From positions 1 through 57,850 of the forward strand of contig JAZREA010000008.1 in assembly GCA_045660545.1 (NCBI GenBank): a stretch of 57,850 bases of DNA, given 5' to 3'. Source of the DNA: JAZREA01 sp045660545 (GTDB lineage: Bacteria; Bacillota; Clostridia; Monoglobales; Firm-18). Positions 49,387 to 56,806 of the stretch are shown piece after piece. A model generated the notes under the pieces. That model was not told where the DNA came from, made no database searches, and saw only the letters and a program-made list of their open reading frames with translations. Both the position numbers and the translations under genes were made by a program. Numbering within the stretch: position 1 is the stretch's first letter; every line of letters begins with the position of its first letter.

Positions 49387-50664
49387 ATGGACGCGATAGT
49401 GAAAAGTGTTGTAAAAGACAGTATTGCTGACGAAATCGGCATACAAAGCGGAGATATTTTCGTGTCTGTTGACGAGCAGCCGCTTAAAGATATTTTGGAC
49501 TTTAAATTTTTGACGGCTTCGGACGAATATGTGCTTGAAGTGCTAAAAAAAGACGGCACGACGGAAATAATCGAGATTATAAACGAGGACTACGAAGAGC
49601 TGGGCGTTGAGTTTGAAAGCGGGCTTTTGGACAAGCCGAGGGCTTGTCGCAACAAGTGTATGTTTTGCTTTGTTGACCAGCTGCCACGTAACTGTATGAG
49701 GAAAACTCTCTACTTTAAGGACGATGATTACAGGCTTTCCACGCTTATGGGGAATTATATAACTCTTACAAACCTTTCTGACGACGACGTAGACAGGATA
49801 ATCAGGATGAGGCTGCCGAGGATTAATGTTTCGGTACATTCCGTAAACCCCGAGGTGAGAAGCAAGCTTTTGGGCCATAAAAACGCAGACGTTATGCCGT
49901 TGATTAAAAAATTTGCAAAAGCTAATATTACTATGGACTGTCAGGTTGTGTGTTGCCCGGGAATAAACGACAAAGAGGACCTTGACGCTACGATTTTGGA
50001 GCTTTCGAAGCTTTATCCAAACGTGCAGAGCTTGTCTGTTGTTCCGGTCGGGCTGACAAAATACCGAGAAAACTTGCCTGATTTAAAAAGATTTGATAAA
50101 ATAGGAGCAGAGGAGCTTATAGACCTTGTAGAGAGTCATCAAAAGAGGTGTCTTTCGTCTTTTGGAAGCAGATTTGTTTACCCTTCTGACGAGTTTTACA
50201 TTAAGGCGGGCAGGGACATTCCCGAATCGGAAGAATATGAGGGGTTTTTACAAATAGAAAACGGGGTGGGGCTTTTGGCCTCGTTTAAAGAAGAGTTTGA
50301 GCTTGAAAAGGCGAACTTTAAGCCCCCGAAGGCGAAAAAAACGATAGCTACCGGAGTGAGTGCGGAGGCTTTTATAAGAGAGCTTGTAAGCTCGGTAACT
50401 GATATGGTTGATGTGGTCGCTATAAAAAACAGATTTTTCGGCGAGACTATTACTGTGGCGGGGCTTATAACCGCAGGTGATTTGATAGACCAGCTACGCG
50501 GTCGCCCTATTGGAGAAGAGCTTTTGATTCCGCGCGTGATGTTAAATCATGACGGCATATTTTTAGACGACAAAACGATAGAGGACGTTGAGCGCGAGCT
50601 TGGAGTGAAGGTTGTGGTCGTGGAAAACGACGGGCGCGACCTTGCTGCAAAAATCGGCTTATAA
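49387..50664 (+). CDS. DUF512-family protein with PDZ and radical-SAM-like cluster
   Basis: 425 residues. The N-terminal 70 residues are PDZ-like (VVKDSIADEIGIQSGDIFVS). Next comes CRNKCMFCFVDQLP (C87, C91, C94), a CxxxCxxC cluster as in radical SAM enzymes, then a TIM-barrel part and the C-terminal DUF512 region (TGVSAEAFI, and LLIPRVMLNHDGIFLDD). The substrate is unknown. It usually sits beside der (EngA), as here, which hints at a ribosome or RNA-linked role. ATG 49387 follows AAAGGGGGC; an adjacent TTG at 49384 is also possible. Confidence 0.88.
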   Translation: MDAIVKSVVKDSIADEIGIQSGDIFVSVDEQPLKDILDFKFLTASDEYVLEVLKKDGTTEIIEIINEDYEELGVEFESGLLDKPRACRNKCMFCFVDQLPRNCMRKTLYFKDDDYRLSTLMGNYITLTNLSDDDVDRIIRMRLPRINVSVHSVNPEVRSKLLGHKNADVMPLIKKFAKANITMDCQVVCCPGINDKEDLDATILELSKLYPNVQSLSVVPVGLTKYRENLPDLKRFDKIGAEELIDLVESHQKRCLSSFGSRFVYPSDEFYIKAGRDIPESEEYEGFLQIENGVGLLASFKEEFELEKANFKPPKAKKTIATGVSAEAFIRELVSSVTDMVDVVAIKNRFFGETITVAGLITAGDLIDQLRGRPIGEELLIPRVMLNHDGIFLDDKTIEDVERELGVKVVVVENDGRDLAAKIGL

Positions 50665-50680
50665 AGAAGAGGTGTAGGGC

Positions 50681-52006
50681 ATGGCAAAACCAGTTGTTGC
50701 AATAGTCGGAAGGCCAAATGTTGGAAAATCGACTCTTTTTAATAAAATTATAGGTAAGCGTATCGCGATTGTTGAGGATACGCCGGGCGTTACACGCGAC
50801 AGGCTATACGCAGAAGCCGAGTGGAACGGCAGGGCCTTTAATCTGATTGATACGGGCGGTATTGAGCCTGTTTCAAACGACCGTATTTTAACCGAAATGA
50901 GAAACCAGTCGCAAGTGGCGATTGACACGGCGGACGTTATTGTGCTTGTTGTAGACGTTAAAGAGGGCATGACTGCGACAGACAAGGAAGTTGCTAACAT
51001 GCTGATGCGTGCGTCAAAGCCTGTTGTTATTGCTTGTAACAAGTGCGATTCCCCGGGGGACGCGCCTTTGCAGATGTACGACTTTTACAATCTCGCGCTT
51101 GGGGACCCGATTCCTGTTTCCGGAATTCACGGAAGCGGTGTGGGCGACCTTTTGGACGCGGTTATGGAGCATCTGCCCGAGGACGACGGCGAGCAGGAAG
51201 ACGAGGACGTTATTAAAATAGCGGTTGTCGGAAAGCCTAACGCGGGGAAATCTTCGCTTATAAACAAGATTTTGGGAGAAAACAGAGTTATTGTCAGCCC
51301 GATTGCGGGAACGACGAGAGACTCGATTGATACAAGATATGAAAAAGACGGCGACAAGTTCCTTATTATTGACACCGCAGGGATGAGAAAGCGTGGCAAG
51401 ATAGAGGAGGATGTCGAAAGATTCAGCGTAATCAGGGCGCTAAACGCCGTAGACAGAGCGGACGTAGTGCTGATTATGGTTGACGCAACAGAAGGTGTAA
51501 CCGAGCAGGATACGAAAATTGCCGGATACGCACACGACCAGGGGAAAGCGTCGATAATTGCAGTTAACAAGTGGGACCTTATCGAAAAAGAGACGAAGAC
51601 CATGAATAATTTCAGGCTTGATGTACAGGACGGGTTGCCGTTTATGCTTTATGCCCCGATTTTATTCATCTCCGCAAAGACGGGGCAGAGGGTTGAAAAG
51701 ATTTTTGAGATGGCGAAATACGTGGCAAACCAGAACTCGATGAGGATATCGACAGGTATGCTAAACGACGTTATAAACGACGCTACATCAAGAGTACAAC
51801 CGCCTTCTGACAAGGGAAGAAGACTTAAAATTTACTACATGACTCAGGCCTCGGTTAAGCCGCCGACGTTTGTGCTCTTTGTTAACGACAAGAGGCTGGC
51901 GCATTTTTCATACATCAGGTATTTGGAAAATCAGCTGAGAAACACCTTTGGCTTCGAGGGAACGCCTGTTAGGTTTATTGTTCGTGAGAGAAGTGAAAAG
52001 AATTAA
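50681..52006 (+). CDS. der: Ribosome-assembly GTPase Der (EngA)
   Basis: 441 residues. Two tandem GTPase domains: GRPNVGKSTLFNKI, DTGG, NKCD (first) and GKPNAGKSSLINKI, DTAG, NKWD (second), followed by the KH-like C-terminal domain (PPTFVLFVNDKRLAHFSYIRYLEN). Der is needed for late 50S subunit assembly. AGAGGTG precedes the ATG, 17 bases after the DUF512 gene. Confidence 0.98.
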   Translation: MAKPVVAIVGRPNVGKSTLFNKIIGKRIAIVEDTPGVTRDRLYAEAEWNGRAFNLIDTGGIEPVSNDRILTEMRNQSQVAIDTADVIVLVVDVKEGMTATDKEVANMLMRASKPVVIACNKCDSPGDAPLQMYDFYNLALGDPIPVSGIHGSGVGDLLDAVMEHLPEDDGEQEDEDVIKIAVVGKPNAGKSSLINKILGENRVIVSPIAGTTRDSIDTRYEKDGDKFLIIDTAGMRKRGKIEEDVERFSVIRALNAVDRADVVLIMVDATEGVTEQDTKIAGYAHDQGKASIIAVNKWDLIEKETKTMNNFRLDVQDGLPFMLYAPILFISAKTGQRVEKIFEMAKYVANQNSMRISTGMLNDVINDATSRVQPPSDKGRRLKIYYMTQASVKPPTFVLFVNDKRLAHFSYIRYLENQLRNTFGFEGTPVRFIVRERSEKN

Positions 52007-52043
52007 AGTGGTTTTTGATGTTATCGAAAGGATATGATTGATT

Positions 52044-52670
52044 ATGCTTTTGGCTTTTATTGTTGGATATTTATTGGGTAGTCTGAACTTTTCTATTTTT
52101 TTCACCAGGATTTTTGCTAAAACTGACGTAAGAGAACACGGAAGCGGAAACGCGGGCTTTACAAACACGCTGCGTGCGGCGGGGAAGACGGCTGCTATTT
52201 TAACCTTTGCTTGTGATGCCCTAAAAGCTGTTGTGGCTATTGTGGTTGCAGGCTTTATCGGCAAGATATGGCCGGATTACGAGCTTTGGAGCTACGCGAG
52301 GTATGCCGCTGCTTTTGGTGTTGTTTTGGGGCATAATTTCCCTGTTTATCACAATTTTAAAGGTGGAAAGGGGATTGTTTCCTCCTTTGCCGCAATACTT
52401 AGTGTGAACTGGATTTCCGCCCTTTTTGTTTTGGGCGCCTTCTTAGTTGCCTTTTTATTGACGGGATATGTTTCGTTAGGGTCAATTATGGGCGCTGTTA
52501 TGGTTATGGTTTGCACGTTGGTTATGTACATTATTGGTGTACCCGGGGTTGACCTTGGGCAAGTGATACTTATGCTTATGCTGGGTGTTTTGGCAATTTA
52601 TATGCATCGTGCGAACATCAAGCGACTTATAGATGGTACGGAAAGCAACTTTAAAAAGAAAAAGAAATAA
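52044..52670 (+). CDS. plsY: Glycerol-3-phosphate acyltransferase PlsY
   Basis: 208 residues with about five helices. It moves the acyl group from acyl phosphate to glycerol-3-phosphate in phospholipid synthesis. Motifs: GYLLGSLNFSIFF, DVREHGSGNAGFTNTLRAAG (motif 1) and LGHNFPVYHNFKGGKGIVSS (motif 2). I chose ATG 52044, ten bases after GAAAGGAT; an in-frame TTG at 52038 is less likely. The Lys-rich tail is normal. Confidence 0.95.
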   Translation: MLLAFIVGYLLGSLNFSIFFTRIFAKTDVREHGSGNAGFTNTLRAAGKTAAILTFACDALKAVVAIVVAGFIGKIWPDYELWSYARYAAAFGVVLGHNFPVYHNFKGGKGIVSSFAAILSVNWISALFVLGAFLVAFLLTGYVSLGSIMGAVMVMVCTLVMYIIGVPGVDLGQVILMLMLGVLAIYMHRANIKRLIDGTESNFKKKKK

Positions 52671-52675
52671 AATTG

Positions 52676-52708
52676 TGTGGCGGTATTTGTTATCGCCACA
52701 TTTTTTTG
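52676..52708 (+). terminator. Terminator of der-plsY
   Basis: TGTGGCG pairs with CGCCACA around a 10-base loop, followed by seven T. Confidence 0.9.
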
Positions 52709-52739
52709 TGAATACGACAGACAAAATTTGAAATATGGC

Positions 52740-52768
52740 TTGAATATTGCTTTTGTTTGTGCTAAAAT
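52740..52768 (+). promoter_or_regulatory. Promoter of the heparinase-like gene
   Basis: TTGAAT at 52740-52745, 17 bases, TAAAAT at 52763-52768. Confidence 0.65.
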
Positions 52769-52848
52769 TATTGTTAGAGTTTGAGGGTTTATATCTTTAA
52801 AAGCAACCTCAATTCATGAAACCTGACAAATAAGCGGAGGGAAACACA

Positions 52849-54858
52849 ATGTCGATTCTTATGACAGATGACGAACTTGCCCGTATTCGCGCCGAACTTG
52901 ATGCAGACACCCAAATTGGTCGGATGTGGAGAGCGTTAAAAGCACGTACATATGCTAACACGGCAGAACCGGTACTGGCACAGCCTCTTAAAAAACAGCT
53001 TTGGGGATATGTGATATGGGAACGCATTCGTGATGCTGCCTCTGTATATGCTATTGAACCTAACGCAGAATTGGGCAAATGGATTCACGACCGCACAATG
53101 GAAGCGATTCACAAAGATGCAGACGATTGGATAGGTGACTGGTTTTGTGCCAGAATTGGCCCTCCGGGCGAGCCCCGTGCACGCTTGGAAACCGCACATA
53201 TTGTGAGCGCAATTTTTGAAGCTTATGATCTTTGTCCTGATCTGTTCACAAAAGAGGAACGGGAGGAGATCGTTGAAAACGTAAGGGTCAAAGGTATGAT
53301 TCCTTTCCGCAGATTCTATAATATTGTTGACCACTTTAATAATCATTACTGTGCCAACACCTGTGGATTTGCTGTTGCCGCTGTATTTTGTAATGACCGA
53401 GAGGCAGTTAAAGAGGCGGTGGCTAAATTTAAGTTTTGCCAATCCCTTTATAACGAAGACGGATACGGCGAAACTGTACAGTACTCCAACTACGCTTCGT
53501 TGTTACTTGCACACGCCTGGGAAGTTCTTGTCAGATACGACAGCTCACTGGCTGAAGAAATTCCTTTGGAATTTATCGCAAACCTCATGCCCTGGTATGC
53601 TGCCAGCTTTATGTATATGAAGCCGCTGGGTGGCGAGCATGGAGATATCTTTTATGCCCGCACACTGAACTTTGGTGACAGTGCAGCGGTATTTCGCCCT
53701 ACGGCAGATTTGTTGGCGCTGGTTTCTGCAAAGAGTGCCAACAAGGTGAATGCGGGGCTTGCAAGGTGGCTTCTTGACACTACCTACTGCGTGCCGGAAG
53801 ACGGTCCGGACGACCTGGCTACATTTGGCCTTTATAACCATTTTTCTTACCGTACATTGATTCACCTGCCTGACGCAGCAGAACCGATGACACCGTCGCA
53901 GGCGAATATGCCCACATATAATGTATTTAAGCTGGGCGCTGCGGCCATCCGCGACAGCTGGGACGACAACCACGTGGTTTTGGGCGCACAGGTTGGTTAC
54001 GAAACTTTAAACGTTGCCGGCCACAGACACTATGACCAAAACAGTTTTATACTGGCCTATAATAAAGAAAGATTCTTTACTGACCCGGGGCATTGCTGCT
54101 ACCGTCTGGCGATTCGAGACGAGGTTAGGAGCACCGAGCATCATAACATTTGGGACTTTTTTGACGCGGATAACAATAGATATACCCAGATTGGACTGGT
54201 TAAAGCGCGTACTACTCCGATGAACCGTCTGGTAAAGTATCCGGAAGTGGACGGATTTAAGATTCTGGCCTCTGATTGCGCTGCCGCCTACGGCGAGCAT
54301 TTCAAGCGCGCAGAGCGAGTATGGATAACCGCATTCCCTGATGTTATGTTTATGATTGACCGTGTTGAAACGGACATTCCTATGAAGATGGTTACACATT
54401 TTAGTGTGAACAACCGTGATGGTGCTTTGCTTGTCAATACGGATACTCCGTTCCGTACGCGCCTTGCAGACAACGGCGTAGACGTGGAGCTTGGTAAATT
54501 CCCGCTGGATATGGAGTTCAGCAGAAATGGGCAAAGCGTGAAGTTCCACACCTTCCCCCAGGAGCCGGGGATCGGAATGGAAAGACGATGGGGATATGTG
54601 CATGACAGATATCACTACAGCGCCGACCACATCGGTCAGGGCAGAGAGGGCACAGCCGAGGTTTATGATTATATTACACCCTTGGGGACTTCACATGTTA
54701 TGGTATATGCTTTTGCTATGTCCGGTGCACAAGACATCAGTGGATGGAAGATGACGAGCACCAAGAGAGGTGAACATATAATTACTGCGCCTAACAACGA
54801 CAGCTGGAAGCTTACACTGGACTTAGAAAAGGAACAGTGGTTTGAACTGTCGCGATAA
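52849..54858 (+). CDS. Heparinase II/III-like polysaccharide lyase or related protein
   Basis: 669 residues. An N-terminal alpha/alpha toroid (about 1-370; HFNNHYCANTCGFAVAAVF) is followed by a beta-sandwich with the heparinase II/III signature (NVAGHRHYDQNSFILAYN, then FFTDPGHCCYR). The family cleaves uronate-containing polymers or oligosaccharides by beta-elimination; substrate unknown. It has no signal peptide, so it would act inside the cell on imported oligosaccharides. CTG is the commonest Leu codon by my reading (about 17 uses) and CGN Arg codons are common, unlike neighbouring genes, which suggests transfer. GCGGAGGG precedes the ATG. Confidence 0.82.
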   Translation: MSILMTDDELARIRAELDADTQIGRMWRALKARTYANTAEPVLAQPLKKQLWGYVIWERIRDAASVYAIEPNAELGKWIHDRTMEAIHKDADDWIGDWFCARIGPPGEPRARLETAHIVSAIFEAYDLCPDLFTKEEREEIVENVRVKGMIPFRRFYNIVDHFNNHYCANTCGFAVAAVFCNDREAVKEAVAKFKFCQSLYNEDGYGETVQYSNYASLLLAHAWEVLVRYDSSLAEEIPLEFIANLMPWYAASFMYMKPLGGEHGDIFYARTLNFGDSAAVFRPTADLLALVSAKSANKVNAGLARWLLDTTYCVPEDGPDDLATFGLYNHFSYRTLIHLPDAAEPMTPSQANMPTYNVFKLGAAAIRDSWDDNHVVLGAQVGYETLNVAGHRHYDQNSFILAYNKERFFTDPGHCCYRLAIRDEVRSTEHHNIWDFFDADNNRYTQIGLVKARTTPMNRLVKYPEVDGFKILASDCAAAYGEHFKRAERVWITAFPDVMFMIDRVETDIPMKMVTHFSVNNRDGALLVNTDTPFRTRLADNGVDVELGKFPLDMEFSRNGQSVKFHTFPQEPGIGMERRWGYVHDRYHYSADHIGQGREGTAEVYDYITPLGTSHVMVYAFAMSGAQDISGWKMTSTKRGEHIITAPNNDSWKLTLDLEKEQWFELSR

Positions 54859-54903
54859 GTGAAAAACAGAAGTTTACAACTTATGTAAGTTATGATATAC
54901 TTT

Positions 54904-54937
54904 CGGTACCGGCTCTGACCGCAGAAAACCGGTACCG
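54904..54937. repeat. Inverted repeat CGGTACCGG / CCGGTACCG
   Basis: Nine bases at 54904-54912 are exactly complementary to 54929-54937, with a 16-base loop; each arm contains the palindrome GGTACC. There is no T run, so it is not a standard terminator. It lies 45 bases after the heparinase-like gene. Confidence 0.6.
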
Positions 54938-55025
54938 ATGCAGTACTGCGACAAAACTTAAACGGTTTTACTTTTCCTTAGGGATGACTCTCTCGTGTAA
55001 AAGTTGCGAGGTTATAATTTAATAT

Positions 55026-55098
55026 GCAGGTATGGCGGAATTGGCAGACGCGCATGGTTCAGGTCCATGTGAAAGCAATTTCATGCAGGTTCAAGTCC
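55026..55098 (+). pseudogene. 3'-truncated tRNA-Leu (CAG)
   Basis: The 5' acceptor strand GCAGGTA, D arm, anticodon arm (loop TTCAGGT, anticodon CAG) and a well-paired variable arm (GAAA/TTTC) are present. After the T loop (GCAGG-TTCAAGT-CC) the sequence breaks: the expected T-stem strand CCTGC and acceptor strand TACCTGC are absent, and there is no CCA. A 39-base part, 55033-55071, is identical to the intact tRNA at 55175-55213. Confidence 0.7.
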
Positions 55099-55167
55099 GT
55101 GAACCCTTTTTAAGGGAGTAAACAAAAACGGCTTGTGTAAATGCTAATAACTTAAAATTTAATATAT

Positions 55168-55254
55168 GCGCCCTTGGCGGAATTGGCAGACGCGCATGGT
55201 TCAGGTCCATGTGCCAGCAATGGCTTGGGAGTTCAAGTCTCCCAGGGCGCACCA
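55168..55254 (+). tRNA. tRNA-Leu, anticodon CAG
   Basis: A full cloverleaf: acceptor GCGCCCT with AGGGCGC, anticodon stem CATGG/CCATG with loop TTCAGGT, a long variable arm (GCCA/TGGC) as in leucine tRNAs, T arm GGGAG-TTCAAGT-CTCCC and encoded ACCA at the 3' end. It reads CTG codons. A terminator follows. Confidence 0.96.
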
Positions 55255-55256
55255 CT

Positions 55257-55292
55257 AAAAAACACAGCTATCGTTGATAGTTGTGTTTTTAT
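55257..55292 (+). terminator. Terminator of tRNA-Leu
   Basis: AACACAGCTATC pairs with GATAGTTGTGTT (one GU pair) around GTT, followed by T's. Confidence 0.88.
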
Positions 55293-55453
55293 CAATAATA
55301 TAATAAGACTAAATCAATACGTTTTTATACTATTAGAATACGTATATAAAAAATTACATAATTCCAGCTTTAATTAAATCAACCATAAGACTTGTACCTA
55401 CATTCTTAAAAAGTAAAAAGCATTTTCTCCTAACTCGGGATATTTAGTTAAGA

Positions 55454-56806
55454 TTAAAACATTTCTATAACTCCAAAATCAGCATATTCGAAAATTCTTG
55501 CATCTTTATCAGGATTGATTGCAATAATAGTTGTACTTCCTTCTATTGCACAGGTGTGGTGTATTGCTCCCGAAATGCCTATTGCAATATAGATTTTCGG
55601 GCTAACCGTTTTTCCTGTTAATCCTATTTGTTTATCATAAGACATCTTGTTCATATCAACAAGACCTCTTGACGCACCAATTTGGGCATTAAGTTTTCTT
55701 GCAAGTTCTTCAAGCATTTCTATGTTATTGGCAATTCCCTTACCTCCTGAAATAATTATGTCCGAACTTTCTGATTTTGTTCTAACAGTTGCCATTTGAG
55801 GCTTTGTTAAACATTTAATTTTTGCTGTAATATTTCCGCCCTGTGCTGGTCGGTACATTATCAAATTTTCACCATTAGCTTCGAGCATAGTGCAATCAGC
55901 ACACAACCCTGTATCAAGCATTGCTGCAACTATTGGAGCATTCTTTCTTCCCCATAAATCAGCATTCCATAAAATTACATCAGGCTTCTCTTCAATTGCT
56001 TTTTTTGCAATTTCTTCAGGTGTTGATTTTTCAACAAAAATAACTTCATCAGCAATTTCCTTTGCCTTTTCAATGACTTCCTCACCAACAGCCCAAACAC
56101 TTTTAAATTTTGCTCTATCTGTATTTTTCTTTTCTTCGCACCTTTCTTGTTTCATAAGCTTTTCAACAAGAGGAATAAGCTCATCTTTTGATATAAACTT
56201 ACATTTTCTTTTTCCGCTTTCATTTTCAAAGCTTTTCAAAACTCTTGTAGGTGAGCCTGCAATACCGCATTTTGAAATGTCACATCCAAGTTTTTCATTG
56301 TCTATAATTTCAACATCATCAATTTTAGAAAATATACTTGGAAATCTTAGAACATAGCCTCTTTCAACAGTAACCAACACAGGCAATTTTGCACTTTCTT
56401 CACCTGCTCTAGTATCTGCAAAAACAGTGTTATCTTTGCAAGTTATTTTCATTGCATTTGTAATTACTGGAATTGAGAGTTTTTGTGAAAGCATAGGTCC
56501 AACCTGAGCCGTATCGCCGTCAACACTCTGTCTTCCGCAAAGAATTAAATCATACTCCATCTGTTTTATTGCTGTTGATAAAATATATGATGTTGCAAGT
56601 GTATCAGAACCGGCATACGCATTATCACTTATCAAAATAACTTTTGCCCCAAGTCTTGTGAGAGGTTTTAACACCTTTGCACAGCTTTTGGGGCCCATTG
56701 ATATAACAGTCACATCACTAGATAACTGCAAAGCACATTCTAATGCTGACTCATCAAAAGGATTTATTTCACCTTTTATAATTTTTACACATACTAATAT
56801 TTTCAT
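55454..56806 (-). CDS. Fused electron transfer flavoprotein, EtfB-EtfA
   Basis: 450 residues in one chain. Residues about 1-225 are EtfB-like (KILVCVKIIKGEINPFDESA, LCGRQSVDGDTAQVGPML, and AGSPTRVLKSF near the end). Residues about 240-330 are a shortened EtfA domain I. Residues about 330-450 are the EtfA FAD domain (SGGKGIANNIEMLEELA, GASRGLVDM, QIGLTGKTVSPKIYIAIGIS and AINPDKDARIFEYADFGVI). ETF passes electrons between flavin dehydrogenases and carriers; some forms bifurcate. It overlaps the preceding sugar kinase gene by ATGA. AT-rich codons differ from the rest of the window. Confidence 0.88.
   Translation of the reverse strand: MKILVCVKIIKGEINPFDESALECALQLSSDVTVISMGPKSCAKVLKPLTRLGAKVILISDNAYAGSDTLATSYILSTAIKQMEYDLILCGRQSVDGDTAQVGPMLSQKLSIPVITNAMKITCKDNTVFADTRAGEESAKLPVLVTVERGYVLRFPSIFSKIDDVEIIDNEKLGCDISKCGIAGSPTRVLKSFENESGKRKCKFISKDELIPLVEKLMKQERCEEKKNTDRAKFKSVWAVGEEVIEKAKEIADEVIFVEKSTPEEIAKKAIEEKPDVILWNADLWGRKNAPIVAAMLDTGLCADCTMLEANGENLIMYRPAQGGNITAKIKCLTKPQMATVRTKSESSDIIISGGKGIANNIEMLEELARKLNAQIGASRGLVDMNKMSYDKQIGLTGKTVSPKIYIAIGISGAIHHTCAIEGSTTIIAINPDKDARIFEYADFGVIEMF

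Noticed and set aside
55174..55377. A 67-codon plus-strand frame starting in the tRNA-Leu
   Set aside because: Its first third is the tRNA gene itself and the rest lies over the tRNA terminator. No ribosome binding site; a chance frame.
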